The notes under the pieces were generated by a model. It had not been told where the DNA came from. It saw only the letters and a program-made list of their open reading frames with translations, and ran no database searches. Positions 54,568 through 63,013 of a stretch of DNA of 64,000 nucleotides are shown here, piece by piece (the stretch's first letter is position 1; every line of letters begins with the position of its first letter). The stretch covers positions 1,365,001 to 1,429,000 of the forward strand of contig NZ_CP011388.1 of the NCBI RefSeq assembly GCF_001644605.1, in the 5' to 3' direction. The DNA comes from Paenibacillus swuensis (GTDB lineage: Bacteria; Bacillota; Bacilli; Paenibacillales; DY6). The position numbers were made by a program, and so were the translations under genes.

Positions 54568-55470
54568 TCAAAGGCTCAGTGCCTCTTTAATACTCAGCTC
54601 CAGCGGCGAATACCCTTCATTTCCGGTGCGATCAAACTCCATCCGGTCCTTTAGCGGCGTTGTACGGTTGCACATAAATCTCGGCGTTCCGGCGTGATTG
54701 GCTGAGGGCGCGTGGTACAGAAACGGGTGGCATAAGATGACATCGCCCGGTGAACCGGTCGTTTCCACGACACGAAGACGGACTCCTTCGGCATCAATCG
54801 TCTCGGTCATGAACTTCTCCACACGGCTCCGACCATCTCCGCTCTCCTCGCTCTCCCCCGTCAGTTCAGCCATCCAAGGATGACTCCGATTCACCGCGCC
54901 AATCGCGGGTCCTTGCTCTGTGCCGTCCGGAAATGCGGACAAGTACTTGGCGACGATCTTGTGGGAGCCTTCCGCAACCAATGTGCCGCCTCCGCGCGTG
55001 CCAATTTCCGAAAATAAACACAGACACAACAGCCCTTGCTCCGGGCTATCGACGTAATGTCGGAAATGCTGTCCGTCCCAATGCCATCCGCCCTTCGGCA
55101 CATCCCACGCCTTATCGCTTCCCAATGCGAAGTTAACCGGCCACCACCCATAAGTTGCGACAAGCTCCGTCTCACCGCAGACACTTCGTTCCGCCCAACG
55201 GCCGGCACCGATTAAATCTTCTATGGCATCCGCCAAGCGCTTCGTATTGCACAGCTGGAAGTCGTCGTGCGAATAGGCCTCATTGATCTGCACCATCGGT
55301 TTAGTCCATGTGGATGAATCATCCTTCAGCATACCCATAGGCTTCATGCGCTCCCACACCAGGTCCTGGCAAGCCAAGGCAACCTCCCTCGGGAACCCTT
55401 CCGCAAGCTTGACCCAGCCGCGCTCTTTAAACTGCTCCACCTGCTCATTCGACAACACGGAATAACTCAC
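54568..55470 (-). CDS. Phytanoyl-CoA dioxygenase (PhyH) family protein
   Basis: Iron(II)/2-oxoglutarate-dependent oxygenase-like protein of about 300 residues. The jelly-roll metal site is HWDGQHF (His-x-Asp) with the distal His in CHPFLYHAPSANHAG and a following Arg in TPRFMCNRT for 2-oxoglutarate. The start is unclear. The frame is open from a GTG at 55506 with no ribosome site. The GTG at 55470 has GAAGGGGC about 10 nt upstream and is used here; another GTG four codons later is possible. It is a single gene and the substrate is unknown. Confidence 0.84.
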   Translation of the reverse strand: MSYSVLSNEQVEQFKERGWVKLAEGFPREVALACQDLVWERMKPMGMLKDDSSTWTKPMVQINEAYSHDDFQLCNTKRLADAIEDLIGAGRWAERSVCGETELVATYGWWPVNFALGSDKAWDVPKGGWHWDGQHFRHYVDSPEQGLLCLCLFSEIGTRGGGTLVAEGSHKIVAKYLSAFPDGTEQGPAIGAVNRSHPWMAELTGESEESGDGRSRVEKFMTETIDAEGVRLRVVETTGSPGDVILCHPFLYHAPSANHAGTPRFMCNRTTPLKDRMEFDRTGNEGYSPLELSIKEALSL

Positions 55471-55736
55471 CTTACTCCACGCCCCTTCATACGTCACTCG
55501 ATTCACTGGCCAGAATGAGAACCTTTTCTTATCGAATTATATCCCAATCAAAATAGCTTTACGAGGGGTCTTTCTTCGGGTACGGGTGCTATTTTTCGGG
55601 TCAGATCGCGAGAGATTTAAACAGCATGTTAATATAGAAGGAGATTATGATCGGTCTTGCGATTGTCTACCTGAATTCCGTCAAATACATTGTTACTGAG
55701 CATATCTATTAATTATGGATAGAGGGAGAAGATTAC

Positions 55737-56882
55737 ATGTCAGGAGTTAAACAACGGGCCGTTTCCTTGGATTTAGCCAGAGGGTTCATGCTGCTGCTTA
55801 TTACCCTCGCGCATGCCCCTCTCTACTTGTACGGCGCCGAGCCCGGAATGCTGCAAAGAGTGGCTGGCGCCTCCTTCTTCGATCAAATCGTAAACCTGTT
55901 CGGTATACTCTTGATTGACAACCGGGCCAGAGCGATGTTTGCCGTGCTCCTGGGCTATGGAATCGTGCTTGCTTTCCAAAGTCAAATCTCCAGGGGATTC
56001 AGCGGGAAAGAAGCTTTAGCCATCCTCCGGCGGCGTTCCTGGGTTCTCATTCTGTTCGGGATCGCCTTGGCGGTCCTGATTGGCGGTCAGGATATATTCA
56101 TGGCTTACGGCATTGCCATCCTTCTCGTTGGCTGGCTGTTACCTCGAAGCAACCGTGCGTTAATACGAACATTTATAATTGTCACCGCATGTTATGCTGT
56201 GGTGATCCCAATCCTATGGGGATTTAATATGCAAGATATCGGCAGTTACAGCTTTCCTCCGGAATTCGCCGCCACGGATACCTACCTCAGTTATACCTTG
56301 GAGCGATTGTTTACGTTTCCGATTACTCCTGTTCTGATCCATCTGATGTTCCCGGTTCTTCCGCCGGTGCTGCTTGGCATGTGGATCGCCAAATTCCGGC
56401 TGTTAACCAACCCTGAGCTTCGGTTAAAAACTCTTTATTTTATCGCATCTATAGGCTTATCGGTATCCTTAGCCGGAGCGTTGCCTCTTACCTTCGTGGG
56501 TACGGGCTGGCAGCCTCCATTATTCACAGTCGGCATCCTTTACGGCATTCACATCCTCACCGGCTTTGCGGGAGGGCTGGCATATGCGGCACTATTCGGT
56601 ATCATCGGGGCCAAATTAACACAACCCGGACGGTACACCTTTACGCTCACGGCTTTGGGGAAACGCTCCCTGACGTTCTACGTGTGGAATGAGGCGATTC
56701 TTGTCCTGCTCCTGTCGCCGGTCGCTCTCGACTTAGGCGGGCGGACAAGCAACGGAACCGCGACGTTGATTGCCTTGGGGGTCTGGGGACTCTCTGTTCT
56801 TTTGGCCGCAATGATGGAAAAGCGCAATCGGAACGGACCTTTGGAAGTGTTGTTGCGGCGGTTGGTTTATCGTCGTTCTTAA
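55737..56882 (+). CDS. DUF418 family membrane protein
   Basis: A 381-residue membrane protein with about nine segments. RAVSLDLARGFMLLLITLAHAPLY at the N-terminus and the C-terminal DUF418 region with GKRSLTFYVWNEAILVLLLSP place it in the YeiB/DUF418 group, which is related to acyltransferase-3/heparan acetyltransferase folds. GAGGGAG precedes the ATG. A 21-codon frame at 55647-55712 lies just upstream. Its function is unknown; relatives are thought to be transporters or acyl-transferring enzymes. Confidence 0.86.
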   Translation: MSGVKQRAVSLDLARGFMLLLITLAHAPLYLYGAEPGMLQRVAGASFFDQIVNLFGILLIDNRARAMFAVLLGYGIVLAFQSQISRGFSGKEALAILRRRSWVLILFGIALAVLIGGQDIFMAYGIAILLVGWLLPRSNRALIRTFIIVTACYAVVIPILWGFNMQDIGSYSFPPEFAATDTYLSYTLERLFTFPITPVLIHLMFPVLPPVLLGMWIAKFRLLTNPELRLKTLYFIASIGLSVSLAGALPLTFVGTGWQPPLFTVGILYGIHILTGFAGGLAYAALFGIIGAKLTQPGRYTFTLTALGKRSLTFYVWNEAILVLLLSPVALDLGGRTSNGTATLIALGVWGLSVLLAAMMEKRNRNGPLEVLLRRLVYRRS

Positions 56883-56905
56883 AATTGCGGGCGGGCATCG
56901 CTTAA

Positions 56906-58168
56906 TTACGTCGATTTGGCCCGTGAATAGAGGATGACAGGGATAAGCATCAGCGAGAGCAAGCTGCCTGTAAGGGAAAGGAAAGCGTAACTGGTGTGGG
57001 ATACGATTACACCTGATAAAGCGCCGCCGGACGCGCCTGCCAATGCGACTAACACCTCGATGGAGCCTTGCGTTTTGGCGCGTGTATCCGGGGTTGTAGC
57101 ATGAATGATTTGTGCTGTGCCGCTGATCAGACCGAAATTCCATCCGATTCCCAGCAGCGCCAAAGCTGTCACCAGTCCCAGCATGGAATGGGACGGTACG
57201 ATCGCCCCTAGCGCGCCTGCAGCAAGCAAGGTTCCTCCCGATGCATAGGACATTGCCGTATACCCGAATTTATCCGTCAGCGCTCCGGTTACTAAGGAAG
57301 GCAAAAACATGCACGCGATATGTATACCAATGACCAAACCCACCTCACTTATACTGTGTCCGTGAAGCCTCATGTGGACGGGCATCATGGTCATCAGCGC
57401 AACCATGACGATCTGGGTCAATACCATAACGGTCGTCCCGATGAGAAGCCCGCGGTTACGGGTAATCTTTTCGCTTCCCTCTGTGTTTAGAGCAACACCT
57501 GCTACAACTTTATCCTTATTGGCTATAGCTATTGCAACAAGTAAGGGATCCGGCCGGAGAAACGCCCAGATCATCCCGCCAGCCAACAGGAACGCGGCGG
57601 CCGCAAGCAGGAAAGGTCCAGCCAAGGCCGGTATCCCGAGAGACTCTGCAAACTCCCCCGTAACATGGACCAGATTGGGTCCTGCCACAGCCCCGAATGT
57701 CGTAGATACCATAGCTATGCTAATCGCCCTCGCCCGTTCCTTCGGCTTCGCCAAGTCTGTTCCCGCATACCTAGCCTGCAAATTTGTAGATGTTCCAGCA
57801 CCATACACAACGAGGGAAATAAAGAGCAGCGTCAGATTGTCGGCGACTGCCGCAAGGACGACTCCGGCCGCGCCTGTACCTCCTGCCAAGAACCCCGCGC
57901 TTAGCCCCGTCCTTCTCCCCCACCTCTGGGAAAGCCGGCCCACAATAAAGGCCGCACCTGCAGACCCTAACGTAATCAACGCGGAAGGCAATCCGGCCAA
58001 ACTGTCTGTTCCCATCATATCCAGAGCAAGCAACGCGCCTACAGTCACGCCTGCCGCCAGACCCGCACCGCCAAAAATCTGCGCAATGACAACGATCACC
58101 AGACTTCTTCGGTAAAGTTCCCGCTGTTTCTTTGGAGAATCGTAATAACTTTGGATCTGTTCCTGCAT
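56906..58168 (-). CDS. Major facilitator superfamily transporter
   Basis: A 420-residue transporter with 12 predicted membrane segments. The loop between segments 2 and 3, FIVGRLSQRWGRRTGLSAG, is the MFS motif A (GxxxDrxGRR-like), and DKFGYTAM is its counterpart in the second half. There is a 45-bp gap to the convergent DUF418 gene. The start ATG (58168) has AGAAGGG upstream. It is divergent from the padR operon, sharing a 167-bp promoter region. It is likely a drug or metabolite exporter; the substrate is unknown. Control by the neighbouring PadR is possible but not shown. Confidence 0.9.
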   Translation of the reverse strand: MQEQIQSYYDSPKKQRELYRRSLVIVVIAQIFGGAGLAAGVTVGALLALDMMGTDSLAGLPSALITLGSAGAAFIVGRLSQRWGRRTGLSAGFLAGGTGAAGVVLAAVADNLTLLFISLVVYGAGTSTNLQARYAGTDLAKPKERARAISIAMVSTTFGAVAGPNLVHVTGEFAESLGIPALAGPFLLAAAAFLLAGGMIWAFLRPDPLLVAIAIANKDKVVAGVALNTEGSEKITRNRGLLIGTTVMVLTQIVMVALMTMMPVHMRLHGHSISEVGLVIGIHIACMFLPSLVTGALTDKFGYTAMSYASGGTLLAAGALGAIVPSHSMLGLVTALALLGIGWNFGLISGTAQIIHATTPDTRAKTQGSIEVLVALAGASGGALSGVIVSHTSYAFLSLTGSLLSLMLIPVILYSRAKST

Positions 58169-58286
58169 CAGCCGCCCCGCCCTTCTACTATAGTTTCCAG
58201 TTATTTTGATGGTATCTTATTTCCCCCTAAATTTCACGTGTTTCCATGACGTTTTTTGAGCAAAGTAATTTATTTGAAATAGTACC

Positions 58287-58315
58287 TTGACAGTCACAGT
58301 AGTATGCCGTATTAT
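58287..58315 (+). promoter_or_regulatory. SigA-type promoter of the padR operon
   Basis: Perfect TTGACA (58287-58292), a 17-nt spacer and TATTAT (58310-58315), 20 nt before the padR start. This is one of the best consensus promoters in the window. PadR proteins often repress their own promoter, but no clear ATGT/ACAT operator is visible. Confidence 0.85.
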
Positions 58316-58335
58316 ACAGATATGGAGGTGATGGT

Positions 58336-58665
58336 ATGAGCGAGAACAAGATCACATCCGACCTGCTGCGCGGACATACGGATACGATGATTTTACGGAT
58401 CTTGTCTGAAGCTGACCGCTATGGCTACGAGATTGTCAAGCTGATTGCCGAGCGCTCGGACGGCGAGTATGAATTAAAGGAAGCTACAATGTACTCCAGC
58501 GTTCGACGGCTTGAAGCGGAAGGCGATATCGAGTGGTATTGGGGAGATGAATCCCAGGGCGGACGACGGAAGTATTTCCGAATTACAGATAAGGGCAAGA
58601 CGACATACGAACAGAACAAGAGCAACTGGGAATATGCCAAACGTATTCTTAAAAACTTATTATAA
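58336..58665 (+). CDS. PadR-family transcriptional regulator
   Basis: A 109-residue winged-helix repressor: LLRGHTDTMILRILSEADRYGYEIVK, ELKEATMYSSVRRLEAEGDIEWYWG and GGRRKYFRITDKGKTTYEQ. The short C-terminal helix is the form that dimerises by its last helix. GGAGGTGAT precedes the ATG. It starts a four-gene operon with a pentapeptide-repeat protein, an ABC ATPase and an ABC permease, and probably senses the compound that the transporter handles. Ligand unknown. Confidence 0.93.
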   Translation: MSENKITSDLLRGHTDTMILRILSEADRYGYEIVKLIAERSDGEYELKEATMYSSVRRLEAEGDIEWYWGDESQGGRRKYFRITDKGKTTYEQNKSNWEYAKRILKNLL

Positions 58666-58679
58666 GGAGTGTTTCGATT

Positions 58680-59546
58680 ATGAATCAGAAATTAAACAAC
58701 TATCTAAACGGTGTTTTCACACCATATGACGGGGTAAAGAGCGTCACTGAATTAAAGGCAGACCTGCTGTCTGATTTGCAGGAGCGGTTTAACGAACTGA
58801 AAGCCGAGGGCAAGGACGATGAAACGGCTTTTCAGATGACCATTGAAAGCATCGGCGACATTGAGCAAACGATCCTAGAGGTCGCCAACCTCTCGCGCTC
58901 ACTGGAGCGTCAGGTAGTGACAAACTTCAGCGCGAGTAATCTGGCGCAGAGCGATTTCGCAGGCGTTACCGCTCACAAAGGTCAATTTAACGCAAGCGCG
59001 TTACGCGGTACCGACTTCGCGGGCGCGGACTTAACCGGAAGTTCGTTTAAGAGCAGTGACATGCGTGAAGCCAATTTTGACGGGGCGAATTTGACGGACT
59101 GCCATTTATCCTCACTTGACCTTTCGAATGCAAGCTTCCATGAATCGATTCTGGTACGCACTAACTTCAGCAGTTCCGGATTGGAAGGATCGCAATTTAA
59201 AGGCGTTAAGCTGAGAGACGTCACGCTAAGCAAGACTGATCTTACCAAAACCATCTTTGAAAACTGCACGTTTGACGGCGTAGACTTTAAACATTGCGAC
59301 TTGAGCGGGCAGCGTTTTGACGGGCAGACCTTTATCGGTGTTAAATTTGACAAGTCGGCTGTAAACGATGTTTCGTTCAGGGGCGCTACACTCAAGAATG
59401 TTTCGTTCCAAGCGTTCTTCTCGCTGACCAATAAGTATTACCGCGGGATCAAGACCATCTGCTTTGACGGCGCGTTCATGGATAAACTGACCTACGCCTC
59501 GCTTAAAGGCATGGGAGCCGATTTGTCCAAAGTTACGGTTCAATAA
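58680..59546 (+). CDS. HAAS-like domain fused to a pentapeptide-repeat domain
   Basis: A 288-residue protein. Residues 1-70 are helical (LNGVFTPYDGVKSVTELKADL and DDETAFQMTIESIGDIEQTI), resembling the HAAS/permease-prefix domain often encoded after padR. Residues 80-275 are pentapeptide repeats of the A(D/N)Lxx type, for example ASNLAQSDFAG, LRGTDFAGADLTGSSF, MREANFDGANLTD and LSGQRFDGQTFIG, expected to form a right-handed four-sided beta-helix. There is no signal peptide. AAGGAG precedes the ATG; 14 bp after padR. Pentapeptide proteins can mimic DNA or guard gyrase; here a role with the transporter is inferred from the operon. Confidence 0.87.
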   Translation: MNQKLNNYLNGVFTPYDGVKSVTELKADLLSDLQERFNELKAEGKDDETAFQMTIESIGDIEQTILEVANLSRSLERQVVTNFSASNLAQSDFAGVTAHKGQFNASALRGTDFAGADLTGSSFKSSDMREANFDGANLTDCHLSSLDLSNASFHESILVRTNFSSSGLEGSQFKGVKLRDVTLSKTDLTKTIFENCTFDGVDFKHCDLSGQRFDGQTFIGVKFDKSAVNDVSFRGATLKNVSFQAFFSLTNKYYRGIKTICFDGAFMDKLTYASLKGMGADLSKVTVQ

Positions 59547-59560
59547 GGAGGAGAAGCGAG

Positions 59561-60319
59561 ATGAACAATAAATCCATTCAAGTGAAGGGATTGCAGAAAT
59601 CCTACAAGCAACTGCAAGTGCTGAAGGGTGTGGATTTCGAGGTGGAGAAGGGCAGTATATTCGCACTGCTCGGCTCCAATGGAGCGGGTAAGACAACGGT
59701 TGTCCGAATTCTCACCACGCTGCTGAAACCGGATAGCGGAACAGCCGCCGTGAACGGATACGATGTTGTGACCAATCCGGACGGCGTAAGGCAATCCATC
59801 AGCCTCACCGGGCAGTTTGCGGCAGTGGATGAGATTTTGACCGGCCGGGAGAATCTCATCATGATCGCCAAGCTCCGCTACCTCCCCAATCCGCGACAGG
59901 TTGCAGATGACATGCTTAAGCGCTTTAATCTGACAGATGCTGCGGACCGCAGGACGTCGACGTATTCAGGCGGTATGCGCCGCAGGCTTGATATCGCTTT
60001 GAGTCTCGTGGGAAAACCGCAGATCGTGTTCCTTGACGAGCCGACTACAGGCCTTGACCCCGAATCGCGTATCGAGGTTTGGAAGATTGTGAAGGAGCTT
60101 TCCGAAGGCGGAACCACCGTGTTCCTCACCACTCAGTATTTGGAAGAGGCTGAGCAGTTGGCCGACCGGATTGCCATTTTGCACGAGGGAAAGATTATTG
60201 CAGGCGGCACTTTGGCGGAGTTGAAGAAACGGTTCCCACCGGCGAAGGTGGAGTATGTTGAGAAACAGCCGACATTAGAGGAAATATTCCTCGCGATCGT
60301 TGGCAAGAAGGGGGCATAA
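59561..60319 (+). CDS. ABC transporter ATPase, DrrA type
   Basis: A 252-residue ATPase with Walker A GSNGAGKTTVV, Q-loop TGQFAAVDE, signature YSGGMRRRLDIALSL and Walker B IVFLDEPTTGLDP, then the H-loop FLTTQYLEEAEQLAD. The TGQ.AAVDE..TG.EN stretch and the C-terminal segment KVEYVEKQPTLEEIFL mark the daunorubicin-exporter (DrrA/CcmA) subgroup. AGGAGG lies before the ATG, 14 bp after the pentapeptide gene. It pairs with the permease that follows. It is likely a drug or peptide exporter. Confidence 0.94.
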   Translation: MNNKSIQVKGLQKSYKQLQVLKGVDFEVEKGSIFALLGSNGAGKTTVVRILTTLLKPDSGTAAVNGYDVVTNPDGVRQSISLTGQFAAVDEILTGRENLIMIAKLRYLPNPRQVADDMLKRFNLTDAADRRTSTYSGGMRRRLDIALSLVGKPQIVFLDEPTTGLDPESRIEVWKIVKELSEGGTTVFLTTQYLEEAEQLADRIAILHEGKIIAGGTLAELKKRFPPAKVEYVEKQPTLEEIFLAIVGKKGA

Positions 60320-60323
60320 GTAA

Positions 60324-61091
60324 ATGGAAGCAGCAAAAAAACACTTTATCAGCGACTTGAGCGTTATGCTAGGACGCTCCATGCGCCATATTTCCCGCAG
60401 CGTGGACACAATCATGACGGTGACTATTACGCCGATCGCGATGATGCTGCTGTTCGTCTATGTATTCGGAGGCGCCATTGAAACCGGAACGGATAACTAT
60501 GTGAATTACCTGCTGCCCGGCATCCTGCTGATTGCGATTGCCAGCGGTGTGGCGTACACGGCTTTCCGGCTGTTCACCGATGTGCAACGGGGCATCTTGG
60601 AGCGGTTTCACACCATGCCGATTTCAAGCTCCGCTCTATTGTGGGGGCATGTGCTAACCTCGCTGGTCTCCAATGCGATTTCGGTTGTCGTCATCATACT
60701 CGTAGCGTTAATCATGGGCTTTTCCTCGTCGGCTGGGCTGCTGTCCTGGCTTGCCGTAGCCGGTATCCTCACATTGTTCACACTCGCCTTAACCTGGGTC
60801 GCGGCCATTGCCGGACTAACCGCCAAAACCGTGGACGGCGCCAGCGCCTTCTCCTACCCGATTATCTTCCTGCCATTCATCAGCTCGGCGTTTGTACCTA
60901 CCGATACGATGCCGAAAGCCGTTCGCATCTTCGCCGAGAATCAGCCGGTGACTTCTATCGTGGAAGCCATCCGCGCGCTTTTGTCCAGTCAGCCGGTGGG
61001 CAATGACATCTGGATCGCTCTTGCATGGTGTGTGGGAATTACGCTCGTGGCTTATGTTTTTGCAATGAGGGCTTATAAGAAGCGGGTTTAA
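60324..61091 (+). CDS. ABC-2 type permease, DrrB type
   Basis: A 255-residue permease with six membrane segments and the ABC-2 loop LFTDVQRGILERFHTMPISSSALLWGHVL. FISSAFVPTDTMPKAVRIFAENQPVTSIVEAIR is the DrrB-like conserved end. It starts 4 bp after the ATPase stop, with AAGGGGG upstream. Together they form a two-gene exporter controlled by the upstream PadR. The operon ends at an inverted repeat (61104-61144). Confidence 0.93.
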   Translation: MEAAKKHFISDLSVMLGRSMRHISRSVDTIMTVTITPIAMMLLFVYVFGGAIETGTDNYVNYLLPGILLIAIASGVAYTAFRLFTDVQRGILERFHTMPISSSALLWGHVLTSLVSNAISVVVIILVALIMGFSSSAGLLSWLAVAGILTLFTLALTWVAAIAGLTAKTVDGASAFSYPIIFLPFISSAFVPTDTMPKAVRIFAENQPVTSIVEAIRALLSSQPVGNDIWIALAWCVGITLVAYVFAMRAYKKRV

Positions 61092-61103
61092 AGTGCGGGA
61101 AGT

Positions 61104-61144
61104 CACAAACAGAGCATTGGCAATTGACGCCGATGCTCTTGTGG
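61104..61144. terminator. Inverted repeat between convergent genes, likely terminator
   Basis: AGAGCATTGGC (61111-61121) pairs with GCCGATGCTCT (61129-61139) with one mismatch, extended by CACAA/TTGTG. No T-run follows on either strand, so termination is plausible but not certain. Confidence 0.5.
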
Positions 61145-61151
61145 TTGCCAC

Positions 61152-61379
61152 TTACTTTCTCGGAAGAGACTTCGTAACAGACACTAACATCAGCCCAATG
61201 ACCAATATGAACGCCCACGCGCCAAACGAGGCCCAGCCTTCCGGCAATAATCCCAAAAATGTATAGGAAACCGGCTTACCAAAGATCGCTCGAATCAACG
61301 GTTGAGCAATTGTTGCCAGCCCGATAAGGCTTAACACGATACCTAACACTTGCAAGCCGTCATTGCGTATTTTCCTCAT
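61152..61379 (-). CDS. Small two-segment membrane protein
   Basis: A 75-residue protein with two membrane segments (about 11-30 and 45-65), ending VTKSLPRK. No family is recognised. The ATG at 61379 is used because AGGAGG is 7 nt upstream; this start lies 20 bp inside the end of the tetR gene, so the two are coupled. It is probably the target or partner of the TetR regulator. Confidence 0.75.
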   Translation of the reverse strand: MRKIRNDGLQVLGIVLSLIGLATIAQPLIRAIFGKPVSYTFLGLLPEGWASFGAWAFILVIGLMLVSVTKSLPRK

Positions 61380-61962
61380 GTCCATCCCTCCTCGTCGCAA
61401 GAATAAAAGTTCGTACCGTCTCTTCTATCGTTTCGTCCATATCCTGGATTTCGTTGTTTACAATTCTGTTGCTAACCGCATCGATTGCACTTCTGACGAA
61501 CATCGCCATTAACGCCGGGGCAAATATTCTGAAATTCTTTTCTTCCATCTGACCATAAAGAAAAATTTCAATAAGAGGTTGGTATACGTGGTTATCTGTG
61601 CCCGAGAAGACCAGTTCGCCCGCCTTATTCCTATGGTTTCCGATAATCTGAATCATAGCCATTGTCCGTATAGCGTTATCGGAAACGAAGTGCAAATTGG
61701 TAGAAATATAGGACTCTAGCGCTTTAGGCGCGGTTTCGGTAATGACCATGTGTTTTGCCATGTATTCAGCGGCATCTCCGAAATACGTTTGTACAAGTTC
61801 GCTAAACAATATATCCTTCTGAGCAAAATGGTAGGTCAATACGCCCTTGCTAATCTCCATATGTTCGCAAAGCAAGCCAAGAGAAAACCCCGAGTATCCA
61901 TATTTGGCCAAAAGCTCTTGAGCTGCATGCAGGATATGTTCACGGGTATTGATAAGCTTCAC
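61360..61962 (-). CDS. TetR-family transcriptional regulator
   Basis: A 200-residue repressor. The N-terminal helix-turn-helix reads TREHILHAAQELLAKYGYSGFSLGLLCEHMEISKGVLTYHF with the usual spacing. The C-terminal ligand domain begins near YISTNLHFV and is helical. The GTG at 61962 overlaps the only good ribosome site (AAAGGAG); an in-frame ATC at 61953 sits 8 nt after it, so the true start is uncertain. It precedes and overlaps the small membrane-protein gene. It may control that gene and itself; the inducer is unknown. Confidence 0.91.
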   Translation of the reverse strand: MKLINTREHILHAAQELLAKYGYSGFSLGLLCEHMEISKGVLTYHFAQKDILFSELVQTYFGDAAEYMAKHMVITETAPKALESYISTNLHFVSDNAIRTMAMIQIIGNHRNKAGELVFSGTDNHVYQPLIEIFLYGQMEEKNFRIFAPALMAMFVRSAIDAVSNRIVNNEIQDMDETIEETVRTFILATRRDGHEENTQ

Positions 61963-62064
61963 TCCTTTCCGTTGCGTTCAGATGCTGGTTATATATAAGC
62001 TCATATTTATATTTTAGTACGACCGTACTAATTAATCAAGTCTATTCAAAATTCATGCCACATC

Positions 62065-62107
62065 AAAAAGACCGAGGTATTCCACGAGGGTGGGTCCCGG
62101 TCTTTTT
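62065..62107 (-). terminator. Terminator after the PyrG-tail-like gene
   Basis: AAAAAGACCG/CGGTCTTTTT with a 23-nt loop; T-runs on both strands. It lies about 45 bp beyond the stop at 62154. Confidence 0.85.
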
Positions 62108-62153
62108 GCAAGTAAAATATAAATTAAACTTAGGCCTGATGAATATTTAGAAA

Positions 62154-62852
62154 TTATTTATTTGCGGCTTGAATAAAAGCCTTAATTAACGGATGTACAA
62201 TTTTGTTCAAAGCAGACCGCTCAGGCTGAAATAATGCTCCGACATAGAAGGGATGCTGGCTATATTCCATAATCCGAGTTTCACCATTATGATCAACTCC
62301 GACAATCCGAATACCAGCCTTTTCTAAGTGTGAAGCAAAATCCGGATTTAACCCATAATTACAAGTGCCATATTGCTCTGAAATTTCATTCGTTCCGTAC
62401 ACTGTTGCAACTTTTGAATCTGGAGCGAGTCTGAATTTTTGCGTTTTTTCACTGACCGAGCATGTTAGAGGAGCAACCAGCAGAACGGATGCATCTGGGT
62501 TTTCCTCGGCATGATCTGCTTCATGCAGTCCCAGCGCATTTCTGGCGAATTCAATGATCATGTGTTGAAATCCGCCGCACGTCCCCAAGAAAGGCACTTG
62601 ATTCTCACGAGCATACCGTATGCCGTTAAGAGCTCCTTGCATACTGGCATAAGGACTTGCAGGAACGGTCCACCAGATCGCCTGATACTTCGCCAACCTC
62701 TGTTCGAAACCTTCTTCCAGTACAGTAGTTGCAATCCACTCGAAGTCGACAACAATTCCAAGATCATTCGCCGCTAATTCAATAGCCTGAGGAATTGCCA
62801 CATGCGCTACGACCTGTGGATCATAGTCACCGATTAACGCTACACGAATCAT
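62154..62852 (-). CDS. Stand-alone glutaminase-like protein related to the CTP synthase C-terminus
   Basis: A 232-residue protein resembling the glutaminase half of PyrG: VALIGDYDPQV at the start, AIWWTVPASPYASMQGALNGIRYARENQVPFLGTCGGFQHM with the nucleophile Cys92, and a late GALFQPERSAL. In CTP synthase the last motif is FHPE with the catalytic His; here it is Gln209, with Glu211 kept. The triad is therefore incomplete, and ordinary glutaminase activity is doubtful. Annotated relatives are called CTP-synthase-tail-related proteins. It stands alone, with no synthetase partner; the real pyrG is at 10112. Function unknown. Confidence 0.85.
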   Translation of the reverse strand: MIRVALIGDYDPQVVAHVAIPQAIELAANDLGIVVDFEWIATTVLEEGFEQRLAKYQAIWWTVPASPYASMQGALNGIRYARENQVPFLGTCGGFQHMIIEFARNALGLHEADHAEENPDASVLLVAPLTCSVSEKTQKFRLAPDSKVATVYGTNEISEQYGTCNYGLNPDFASHLEKAGIRIVGVDHNGETRIMEYSQHPFYVGALFQPERSALNKIVHPLIKAFIQAANK

Positions 62853-63013
62853 CGCTGCTCACCTCGCTAATCAAGAGTTTAATGAAGAACATATAAAATG
62901 AGATTTTATGCTAGATAATGGATATTTGTCAATCTGATTTCATAAGCTTTTACGCAACAATTATGGGTTATATGCGTTATATAAGGTAATTCAATATCAG
63001 GAGGAGATTGTCT

